From: Prado023 sp963777855
Lineage (GTDB): Bacteria > Actinomycetota > Actinomycetes > S36-B12 > CAIYMF01
Direction of reading: 5' to 3'
Assembly: GCA_963777855.1 (NCBI GenBank)
Contig: CAVZRW010000011.1
Span: 124,001-188,000 of the forward strand
DNA length: 64,000 nt
The notes below the pieces were generated by a model. That model saw only the letters and a list, made by a program, of their open reading frames with translations, was not told the origin of the DNA and ran no database searches. A program made the position numbers and the translations under genes. Positions 9,635-19,200 of this stretch are shown here, piece after piece (the first letter of the stretch is position 1; every line of letters begins with the position of its first letter).

Positions 9635-12600
9635 TCACCCGAAGATGGCTTCGAACTCCTCGACCGCCTGGCGGTTGAAGTCATCCAGCGATCTGGTGGG
9701 AGCCGCCAGACGCCCGGCCATGAAGTCACGCATGCCCGCGGCCAGGCCCTCGGTCGAGTCCTCGCACGTCGCGCCGTAGCCTCGCTCCAGGAACTCCTTG
9801 GGCCCGGGGATCGCGGTGGACAAGATCGGCACGTCCAGCGCGAGGGCCTCGAAGAACACCATCGGAAGGCCCTCGTAGTGCGAGGACAGGACGAACAGGT
9901 CGCAGCCGCTCAGGATCGGGTGCGGGTTGATCCCCTCGAACAGCCAGATCCGGTCCGAGAACTGCGAGGTGGCAACCCGACCGTAGAGCGCATCCCGGCT
10001 GTTCCCGGGCCCGCCGACGAGGAACAGCGCTGTCTGGCGGTCGGGGACGCTGCGCGAGGCGATCTCGAACGCCTCGACCAGCCGGGCGTGGTCCTTCTCA
10101 GGGCTGAATCGGCCGATGTTGATGAACTTCACGATCGAGGGATCATTGAGGATCGAAGCGAGCCTGGGGGTCATGTAGTCGACCTCGGCTCGTGCCATGG
10201 CACGCACTCGGGCGCTGTCGGCCGTGTTGTGGACGACGCGGACGCGCTGCTTGACTTCGTCGGGGAAGTATGTCGCCAGAAGGCGGGCTGCCACCGGCTC
10301 ACTGACCACGTCGATCGTGGTCGCACGGTGGTAGGCCTCCATGAGGATCTGCTCGTTGAAGTTGTTGCGCAGTTCGAGCTCGCGGCGCATGTCGTTGTGG
10401 ACCCACATGTGCAGCTTCGTCCCGCGCAGTGTCAGGGCGCCGAGGAACTTGGCGATGAAGGCCTCGTACCCCGAGAAGTGCACGACGTGGTCGAAGTGGA
10501 GCCCCGGCAGCACCCGGTCGGCCTCCCGAAGCATCATGTCGTCGAGCCTGAGCAGGTCGCGGTCGTCCAGCGGCAGCCGTGCGTTGAAGCGATGGTAGAG
10601 ATCGCGCTCGCTGCGCCGGACCACGAATCCCGCCGGGGTGGGCAGGTAGCTGACCTCGGACGCGGCTATCGCCTCCATCACCCCCGGCCCCGGGCGCGAG
10701 GTCTGGGCCTGCGGCAGGAGGACCCAGTACTCGCGCGAGTCCGTGTCGAGATTGGCCAGGAGGTTCAGGAACGACGTGGTGATCCCGTTCGTCCACAGGG
10801 CTCCGGGGAAGATGGCTACCCGCTCCCGATCGGTCCGTGGAATCGGGCGCGCCGCGGTCCCCAGGATGCGCTCCAGAACCCTGCGCGTGCCGTCAGGACC
10901 GTCCAAGGGGCAGTAGGTCGTGATCAGCGCCGAGTGGTCGACACGCTCGGGTGCGGACTCGATCGCCGCCACGAGGCTGTCCTCGTCGGGAGCGAGGGGC
11001 AGCCCGACCGAGGCCGGATCAAGCAGGAATCCACGTGTGGCCGCGTACTGTTCATGGTCATGGGTGTCCAGGATGATCGGACGGTTGCAGACGAGGAAGT
11101 CGAACAGGATGGACGAGTAGTCGGTCACGAGGCAGTCGACGGCCGACAGGAACTCGTAGAGGTCCAGGTCGTCGGGGGGGGTGAGCAAGCCCAACTCGGC
11201 TGGATCGATCTGGCCGAGGGTGAACCTGTGCGGCTTGGCGAAGAACCGTACCGGCCGAGTGATGCGGGCCCTGACCCTCGCGACCCGATGGAACAGGGCG
11301 ACGTTCTCCTCGACATCCCTCATCGAGTTGCCCTCGCCGCGCCACGTGGGGACGTAGAGCACGACGAGCTCCTCGTCCGCGATGCCAAGGTGTCGCCGGA
11401 TCGCCTGACGTAGGTCCGCCTGGAAGAGCCAGGTGTTTCTGGGGCTGGGCATCAGGGTGACGTTGTCCGGCGGGACCATGTAGTCACGCACGAGTGCGTC
11501 AACGGTGTGCTGGTTGCTGAGCAGGACCCCGGTGCTCAGGAGGAAGTTGCGCTGCGTGTTGGACATGGCGCGGGGTGATCCACCGATCGCCCGTCCCATC
11601 GACTTCATCGGTGTGCCGTGCCAGAGGTTGAACACCCGCTGCCCCTCGCGCGGGGTGAACCAGCGAGGCAGCGTCGAGTCCGTGGCGAGGACCTCGGCCG
11701 TGAGCAGGGCCAGCCCGTACTCCCGGCTGTCAGGCGTCACGACGCGCATCGGGATCCCCAGTCGCAAACACGTACGCTCAGCCGCCGCAGGGTCCTGCAC
11801 GACCACCGTCTGCTCCCACTCCGGCCGTAGTGCAGCGAACTCCATGGCCAACTGGACGAGGTGTCCGCTGAACTCCGTGTAGTGGAACCCGACGTGCAGC
11901 ACCGTCCTCGGGGAGACCCGCGCCCGGGGCAACCGCTGGATGTACTGCTGCTGGGCGTTGCGGATCGGGGTCGGGATGCTGTTGCGCAGCCGGTGGTAGT
12001 TGTCGTAGCCGAGGGTGCGCAGCGCGGTCCTGAGCAGGGTGCTGCGGACGGGCGCCGGAAGCGCGGAGGCGAAACGGCGAACCGCATCGCCTCCGGGGCC
12101 CCGCTGCTGCTTGCGCTGCGTGAATGGCCGCCATGACAGGGCCGCGGCCATCGCCCGGGCCGTGGGATTGTCGATCTGCTCGACCTCGCCGGGGGTCCTC
12201 GACGCGATGAGGTAGCGGTGCCCGCCTGTCCCTAGGATTCCCACCTGCGTGTCGTCGATCCGGGAGACGGCGAAGGCCTCGTCGGTTTCGATCACCGCGA
12301 TCGGCTCCACGATCCGGCGGGCGAGCACGCCCTCCTCGAGACCCACGATGATGCGTCGGGCCGTCGATGGGGGGTCACCGGCGTTGAAGATGCGCAGCAC
12401 CCCGTTGAGGTTCAGCGCCGCGAGGCCGTACGGGCTGAGCAGGTGCGTGATGTCCCGGTACGGCACCGCCACCTCCGTGGTGAAGGTGTGGGCGTCGACC
12501 TGGGCTTGGACCAGTGCCCGCAGCCGGGTGCCCCGGATCGGGGTGTCCGCGCCCTCGAAGGTGAAGGCATGCTCCCCGGTAACCTCACGAGTGCCGAGGA

Positions 12601-12937
12601 GGAACACGGCGGGCTGGCCGAACACCAGGCCGACTGAAGTCAGTGTGCAGTGGGGAGCAGTCTCGACGCGCAACCGCAGTTCGTCGGGGGTGATCGCCGC
12701 GACGGAAAGTCGTGGCTGGATCAGCGTGGCGTAGGTCGTGGCCGAGTCGGAGGCCACCACGACGATGCGCTCCCGGCTGCCGTCGCTGAACTGGTAGTAG
12801 TGGCTGCCCGCGAACGACCTCAGCGGGGAGACCTCGACCACGTCGGCAGGGCCGAGATCCTCCACGAGTGCCGGACTTCGCAGCACCTTTCGCCGCTTGA
12901 TGAGCATGGACAGGCGTTCGTTGCTGACTGGTCGCAT
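9635..12937 (-). CDS. Bifunctional CDP-alditol phosphotransferase / GT4 glycosyltransferase fusion
   Basis: Intact 1,100-residue protein in three parts. Residues 1-~350 are an unrecognised, probably beta-rich region. Residues ~350-700 are a TagF-like domain: LHVGFHYTEFSGHLVQLAMEF, NLWHGTPMKSMGRAI (catalytic His near 440), YVPTWRGEGN, FFAKPHRF and TDYSSILFDFLVCNRPIIL. Residues ~710-1100 are a GT4 domain: GALWTNGITTSFLNLLANLD, MWVHNDMRRELELRNN, VVHNTADSARVR, INIGRFSPEKDHARLVEAF and LSSHYEGLPMVFFEAL. A polymerase and a retaining sugar transferase in one chain suggest alternating addition of alditol-phosphate and sugar. It has the same architecture as the damaged gene at 4630-7192. Cytoplasmic or peripheral membrane; no signal peptide or membrane segment seen. 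Confidence 0.88.
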   Translation of the reverse strand: MRPVSNERLSMLIKRRKVLRSPALVEDLGPADVVEVSPLRSFAGSHYYQFSDGSRERIVVVASDSATTYATLIQPRLSVAAITPDELRLRVETAPHCTLTSVGLVFGQPAVFLLGTREVTGEHAFTFEGADTPIRGTRLRALVQAQVDAHTFTTEVAVPYRDITHLLSPYGLAALNLNGVLRIFNAGDPPSTARRIIVGLEEGVLARRIVEPIAVIETDEAFAVSRIDDTQVGILGTGGHRYLIASRTPGEVEQIDNPTARAMAAALSWRPFTQRKQQRGPGGDAVRRFASALPAPVRSTLLRTALRTLGYDNYHRLRNSIPTPIRNAQQQYIQRLPRARVSPRTVLHVGFHYTEFSGHLVQLAMEFAALRPEWEQTVVVQDPAAAERTCLRLGIPMRVVTPDSREYGLALLTAEVLATDSTLPRWFTPREGQRVFNLWHGTPMKSMGRAIGGSPRAMSNTQRNFLLSTGVLLSNQHTVDALVRDYMVPPDNVTLMPSPRNTWLFQADLRQAIRRHLGIADEELVVLYVPTWRGEGNSMRDVEENVALFHRVARVRARITRPVRFFAKPHRFTLGQIDPAELGLLTPPDDLDLYEFLSAVDCLVTDYSSILFDFLVCNRPIILDTHDHEQYAATRGFLLDPASVGLPLAPDEDSLVAAIESAPERVDHSALITTYCPLDGPDGTRRVLERILGTAARPIPRTDRERVAIFPGALWTNGITTSFLNLLANLDTDSREYWVLLPQAQTSRPGPGVMEAIAASEVSYLPTPAGFVVRRSERDLYHRFNARLPLDDRDLLRLDDMMLREADRVLPGLHFDHVVHFSGYEAFIAKFLGALTLRGTKLHMWVHNDMRRELELRNNFNEQILMEAYHRATTIDVVSEPVAARLLATYFPDEVKQRVRVVHNTADSARVRAMARAEVDYMTPRLASILNDPSIVKFINIGRFSPEKDHARLVEAFEIASRSVPDRQTALFLVGGPGNSRDALYGRVATSQFSDRIWLFEGINPHPILSGCDLFVLSSHYEGLPMVFFEALALDVPILSTAIPGPKEFLERGYGATCEDSTEGLAAGMRDFMAGRLAAPTRSLDDFNRQAVEEFEAIFG

Positions 12938-13421
12938 CCCAACCTCCCGTGTTCGCGGGCAACGGTAGCGGCAACCCGGGGTCGGCTGTCGGCGGTCATC
13001 AAGTTCTGCCCGGATGTGGCCATGTCAGTGCCCGCTGGCGGTCGTGAGTTCTGCCCAACACGTCGGAGGTCGTTGCTGTTCTGCGGGATGGGGTCCCGTC
13101 CTGGGGTCGGCTTGGTGGTGCTGGCGCACACGCCCAGCCCCAGAAGCGACGTTGTGAAGGCCCCGGAACCACGGGGTGACGGTCGCGACGTGCGAGCTGG
13201 CGGAACCGGCGGAACCGGCGTCCAGGCTGGCAGCGAGTCGACGGTGACGCTGGACAGGGCTGATCTGGTCCCGACCGACTCGAACCTGCTCGAGGCATAT
13301 GGCTCGTTCGAGGCGGTGGAGGCCGCGTGTGAGGCCGATTGAGGTCGCCCGCCATGAACGGGGCGCACTCGGCAGCCCCCGCATCGGTCATCGGGAGGAA
13401 GCGGTCAGGAGTCGTGACCCG
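12938..13421. other. 484-bp gap with IS remnant
   Basis: Besides the IS21-like fragment at 13201-13342, the left part holds two copies of AGTTCTGCCC about 45 bases apart (near 13003 and 13047), possibly debris of an element end. No complete gene is visible. Confidence 0.4.
13201..13342 (+). mobile_element. IS21-family transposase remnant
   Basis: A reading frame ending at 13342 gives ADLVPTDSNLLEAYGSFEA followed by VEAACEAD. I recall this as resembling a stretch in the C-terminal half of IstA-type transposases of actinobacterial IS21 elements. Nothing upstream matches the DDE core and no IstB gene follows, so this is a short fossil. Identification rests on one short motif from memory. Confidence 0.35.
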
Positions 13422-16217
13422 TCACGCCAGGCCGTGGGCCGCTCGGCTGGCCGCCTCCTGTGCGCGGAACTGGCCGAACCGGGGCAGGAACTTGTCCCAG
13501 TCGATGATGTGCGAGTCGATCTCGGGGCCGTCGATGCAGGCGTGCTTGCGGATCATCTTGCCCTCGATGACGACCGGCACCATGCACGCCCCGCACATGC
13601 CGGTGGCGTCGACCATGATCGAGTTCAGGCTGGCCACGCAGGGCGTGCCGAACCGCATGCTCAGGTCGCTGACGGCGCGCATCATCATCGGCGGGCCGAT
13701 CGTGACCACCTCGGCCACCCGCCGGCCCTCGCCGCGCTGGTTGGCCTCGAGCAGTCTCCTCGAGCGGCCCGGTCACGAACCCGGGGACGCCGAACGAGCC
13801 GTCGTTGGTGGTGTAGATGACCTCGAGCTGGTCGCCGAACTCGGCCTGCAGCCGACCGACCCGCTCGTCGGGGCCGGTCCAGAACATCAGGTCCGCGGAC
13901 TGCGGAAGCCCGAGATGAGCGTGACGTGGTTCCCGCGACGCAGGTGCTCGCGCATGATCGGGTACACCGGCGGCAGCCCGAGGCCGCCGGCGGTGAACAC
14001 GACGGTCTCGTCGGCGCCGTACGCGTGGATCTCGCTCGGGCGGCCCAGCGGCCCGGCGATGCCGGTGAACGCCTCGCCGACCGCCATCGCGTTGATCTCG
14101 ATGCTGGACGTGCCCACGCCCTGCACGACCAGGCAGATCGTGCCGGCCTCGGCGTCCCAGTCGGCCAGCGTCAGCGGGATCAGCTCGCCGTCGGGCCGGG
14201 GGAGCAGTCGCACGAACTGCCCGGCCTGCGCGGCGGCCGCGATCAGCGGGGAGTTGACCGTGAACTCCTCGATGCCGTCCGAGAGGTGCGCGCGGGCCAG
14301 GATCCGCTGGGCAGTGGTCCCCAGCTCGGTGTACTCCAGCGCCCGGGCGACCATGTCACGCACGACGTCGGGGGCCAGCGTGTCCTCGCCCAGGATCTCG
14401 TGGGCCGCAGCCCGGCCGTCGCCGGCCGCCGCGATGGCGGTCGAGCCGCCGCGCGCGGCGTCGCCACCGGTGAACACGCCCTCGAGCGTGGTCTCCTGCG
14501 AGCCGGCGTGGTCGAGCACGATGGTGCCCCACTTCGAGGTGTTCAGCCGCGGCTCGGAGTCCTTGATGATCGGGTTGGCGGCGTTGCCCAGGGCCATGAT
14601 CACCAGGTCGGCGTGGATGGTCTCGGTGCGGCCGGTGGCGATCGGTCGGCGGCGGCCGGACTCGTCGGGCTCGCCGAGCTCCATGACCTCCAGGGTCGCG
14701 GCCGTGACGAAGCCGGACTTGTCGTCGCCGAGGAACTCCGACGGGGCGCACAGCTCGCGCAGGGCGATGCCCTCCTCGAGGGCGTGGTGGAGCTCCTCGA
14801 CGCGGGCGGGCATCTCCGAGCGGGTGCGCCGGTAGACGATCGTGACGTTCCCGCCGAGCCGCTGGGCGGTGCGGGCGGCGTCCATCGCGGTGTTGCCGCC
14901 GCCGATGACCAGCACCTGCTTGCCCCTCGTCTCGGGCAGCGGGGTCTCGTAGTCGGCGCGCAGGCCCTGCATCAGGTTCACGCGGGTCAGGAACTCGTTG
15001 GCGCTCATCACGTTGAGCAGGTGCTCGCCGGGCACGTTCATGAACCGGGGCAGGCCGGCACCCGTGCCCACGAAGATCCGGTGGAACCCGGCGTCGCGCA
15101 GGTCCTGGAGGGTGGCGGTCTTGCCGACCACGAAGTTCTGCACGAACCGGCCGCCGAGCAGCCGGATCTTGCCGACCACGTCGTCGATCAGGTCGTTGGG
15201 CAGGCGGAACTCGGGGATGCCGTAGCGCAGCACCCCGCCGAGGGCGTGGAAGGCCTCGAACACGGTCACCGGGAAGCCCTCGGCGGCCAGCAGGTAGGCG
15301 TTGATCAGCCCGGACGGCCCGGAGCCCACGATGGCCACCGGCGGCTTGACCGCGGCCTGCCACGGGTCGCGGTGGCCGGCGAAGCGCACGGCGTCGCCGC
15401 CGGGGTTGACCAGCTTCTCGCGCTCGGGCAGGAACCACTCGAGCTGGCCGATGGCGATCGGCATCTTGTTCTGCAGGCACACGCCCTGGCACTGCAGCTC
15501 CTGCGGGCACACGCGTCCGGTCACGTCGGGCAGCGGGTTGCAGGACTCGATCAGGGCCAGCGCCTCGCGGAACCGGCCGGTGCCGACCATCTCGATCATC
15601 TGCGGGGATGTGGATCTGCACCGGGCAGCCGCCGGTGGGCTCCTTGCAGTCGTTGAGGAAGATGCCCAGCTCGCACGGCTTCTCCGAGCACTGCTTGTCG
15701 CGCATCGCCTCCAGCCACACGAACAGGTCGACCTCGCGGGCGGTGTAGCCCAGGTCCATGTAGCCCAGGTACCCCTTGTTGACCAGGCCGAAGTCGTGGG
15801 CGCGGTCCTCGGCGCCCGCGGATGTACGGCGGGATGCAGTTGCCGGCCGGCCAGTCCATCGGACAGCCCGTCGAACATGGGGTAGCGCTCGCCCAGCTCG
15901 CGGTCGATCGCGCGGATGAACGTGCGCTTCTTGCCCAGCGGCAGGTCCCACAGGAAGCGCATCATCAGCGTCGCGCTGTCGTCGTCGCGCAGCAGCGTGG
16001 CCCACAGCGCGCGGGTGAACTCCGGGCCCAGCTCGGGCTGCTGGAACTCGTAGGCGATCGGCCGCCATGCCCTCGGAGATGAACACCTCGCGGAAGGCCC
16101 GGGGCTCGCGCTGCAGGCGACGGGCCAGCAGGGCGACCTGCGCGTCGGAGCCGGCCGCACCTCGCCCGCGCCGACCCCGATCCCGGGTGCACCCGAAGGG
16201 CCCTGCGCGGTGGTCAT
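13422..16217 (-). CDS. NfnB-NfnA-type fusion: GltD-like NAD(P)H oxidoreductase plus FNR-like subunit, frameshifted
   Basis: About 930 residues. The N-terminal GltD/NfnB part has DCKEPTGGCPVQIHIP and VCPQELQCQGVCLQ (two [4Fe-4S] ligand sets), then FAD site VAIVGSGPSGLINAYLLA and NAD(P) site VLVIGGGNTAMDAARTAQR, ending TGGDAARGGSTAI. The C-terminal part is PyrK/NfnA-like: AGQFVRLLP, VFTAGGLGLPPVYPIMREHL, VVTIGPPMMMRAVSDL and the [2Fe-2S] motif MCGACMV with KHACIDGPE. NfnAB family enzymes couple reduced ferredoxin and NADH to NADP+. Here both subunits appear joined, B before A. The start overlaps the upstream gene's stop as ATGA. Indels sit at the N-terminus (15.6-16.2 kb) and near 13.75-13.9 kb. 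It should take electrons from the neighbouring ferredoxin-reducing enzymes. A glutamate-synthase role is less likely because no large subunit is nearby. Confidence 0.75.
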
Positions 16218-19200
16218 CGGATGATCTCCGCGTCGCACGTGGCCTTCACGCCGGGCGATCCGCTTGGCGATCTCGGGGGTGACTTCGACCTTCTCGGCCG
16301 CGCCGGGGATCATCCGCGCGATCTGGCGGGCCTGGCCGTCGATCACGGCCGTCACCTTCTCGAAGAACTGCGGCAGCTCCTGGTAGCAGGTGCCGCAGTC
16401 GTTGCACAGGGGCTCGTCGGCGGGGTCCAGGTGGACCGGCCCGTCGGCCACCGCGACCCCGCCGGCGGCAGGGGCCAGGGGAGCGCGGCCGGCGGCCGGG
16501 GCCGGCAGCCGGCGCCGCCCGCGGCCGCGCCGCCGAACCCGGTGGGCAGGCCCACCGAGCCGCGGCTGGAGGTGGCCAGCTCGGCCATCGCCGCGGCGAT
16601 GTCGTCCAGCGAGGACTCGCGGGCCGCGGTCGCCTGCTCGTACTGGGCCCGCAGCTCCTCGAGGTCGGTGCGGTGCAGTGCGGTCAGCTGCGCCTCGTGG
16701 ACCCCGGAGAGGTACTGCAGCGTCTGCCAGTAGCGCCGGCGGTCCTCGACCAGGTGCACGATCGCGTCCGAGCAGGCGACCTTGATCAGGCGCCGGTTGC
16801 CGTCGGTGGCGTGGATGAACGGCACGCGGTCCCCGCGCTGCGCGACGCTGCAGTCTCCACGTACTCCTCGATCGGGACCGCGCGCTCCTCGTCCTCCGGG
16901 GCCAGCCGGGAGAACTGCTTGGAGAACCGGACCTCGCCGAGGGCGAACACGGCCGGGGTCAGCGGCGTGGTCAGCAGCTGCACCTGGCCGGCCTCGTCGA
17001 GGTACTCCAGGGTGCTCGTCGTCCAGGTCTTGTCGACGTCGGGGTTGCCGTCGAGGGAGAACCAGTCGTGCAGCGTGCGAGCCGCGGCGCGGGTCGTGGA
17101 CGAACAGGGGGTGCATCCGGCTCTCGACGGCCAGGCGGGCCCGGGCGTTCGAGGACGCCTCGGGGATGCCGTGCTCGGAGCCGCACGGCGTGTAGACGTC
17201 CATCACGGCGGCCGCCGGGTAGTCCAGCAGCTGCCATGGTCGCGGCCATGAAGTGCGCGTGCATCGCGGTGGAGGTGGCGCAGGCGAACACGTTCGGGTG
17301 GAACGAGGCCAGCAGGCCCAGCTCCTTGCGGGACTCGTGCTTGCCGTGGTGGGCGCCGCCGAACCGGGCGAGGTCGGAGTCCTGGCCGGTGAAGCTCGAG
17401 GTCGAGGCCTGCCCGCCGGTGTTGGAGTAGGCGCCGGAGTTGAGCACGAGGGCCTTGATCGGGGTGTCGCTGGCCAGGACCCGGGACAGGGCGCCGAAGC
17501 CGATGTCGTAGGTCGCGCCGTCGCCACCGATCGTCATCACGGTGGGCAGCAGGTGCAGCTCCTCCGGGCGTGAAGTGCTCCCACGAGAGCATCCGCAGGC
17601 CGAGCTCGTGCTCGGACGCGTCGTAGGCGTCGGCCAGCTCCAGCTCGGCCAGGCGCATGGCGCGCACGTCGGGCACGGTCTGGGCGCGAGATGCCCTCGA
17701 AGATGCCCTTGGCCAGCGGTGAGGAGTCCTGGAACAGGCTGTTGACCCACGGGTCGAGGTAGGAGTTGTACGGCATCGTCGAGGCGTAGACGCTGCTGCA
17801 GCCGGTCGCGTTGGCGATCACGATCGGGGCGGGGCCGTTGCCGGTCGGGCCGCCCTCGTAGAGGTAGAGCCGCGCCTCGAGCGTGTCGATGAGCGACTCG
17901 ATCCGGGCGCGCCGCTCGGCCTCGGACGGCGTCCAGGGCAGTCCAGCTTGTCCTGCAGCCGGGCCGAGCAGCGCCTCGAGCTGGCGCAGGTGGCGTGCGC
18001 CGGCGCTCGTCGCCGACGGCGTGGCTGGTGGCCATGACCAGGCGGATCGCGGTGACCTCGCCGCACCCGCGGCAGGCGCCGTGCCCGCCGGAGGTCGAGT
18101 AGAAGTTGGGCCGCTCGAGCATGAGCCGCTTGAGCTCGCCGTCCTCACCGATCGCGCCCTCGGAGAACCGCTTGGGCGTGGCGGGCAGGGCGGTGGAGAA
18201 CTCGAAGCGCTGCTGCAGGGTCTCGAGCACCTCGGCGTCCTGCTCCAACGGGGTCAGGGCGCCGGGTCCGCAGACCTCGATGCACTCCAGGCAGCCGGTG
18301 CACTTCCACGGGTCGATGGTCGCCGAGAACAGCCCGCCGGTGCCGGGGCGTGGCCTTCTCCATCGCGTCGAAGAACGGCCGGGTGCGGGCCACGGGGTAG
18401 ATCGCCAGCGCGCCGACCAGCTGGTCGAGGGTGCGCGCGCAGCGTGGGCTGGTCGACGTCCAGTGACGGCCACGGCCGCGGCGACCAGCGTCGGTGGAAC
18501 GGCGCGGTCGGACTTGTCCGCGCGGTAGGACTCGCGGACCTTCTCGGCCAGCGGGTACACCTGCCCGCGCAGGGCCTCGCGCTGCGGCTCGGTGACGTCG
18601 AGGTCCTTGATCGCGGTGAGCAGCAGGTCGTGGATCTCGTGCACCGTGTTCGGGATCGCGGCGTCGGGGCAGACCAGGGCGCACTCCATGCAGCCGGTGC
18701 ACAGCGTCGGCGTGGAACTCCGGCACGGTGCGCCGGAACAGGCCCTTGTCCTTGCCGGCGGCGGTGCCGGCCGGCATGAACAGGCCGACGCCGGGCAGGA
18801 CCGGGGCCTCGCCGATGGTGCCCTCGCGGAACGGCCGGGCGACCAGGTCCTCGTAGTAGGCGGGGTCGAACAGGCGCGCTGGCGCCCGGTCGAGCTGCCG
18901 CACATCTCCGACGAGGTGCTGATCGAGTGCAGCGTTGAGCACCGGCGGCGCGTCGTCGATCGCGCACGAACTCGGGGGCGTCGTAGTCGACGAGCCGGGT
19001 GGCCTCGATGCCCTCGCGGATCACGGCCATGTTGCCCTCGACGACCTTGCGTCGCCCTTGCCGCCGAACTTCTTGACGATCTGGGCCTGGACCTTGGCCA
19101 GGATCGCCGTCCTCGGAGGCGCCCTCGGAGACCCGGTCGACGTGGCCGGCGACGGCGCCGATGAACGCGATGCCCATCATGCGGGTCTCGAGGTCCGGCG

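Noticed and set aside
13422..16217. Calling the gene gltD (glutamate synthase small subunit)
   Set aside because: No gltB is present; the C-terminal NfnA-like module and 2-oxoacid oxidoreductase partner point to ferredoxin/NAD(P)H exchange.
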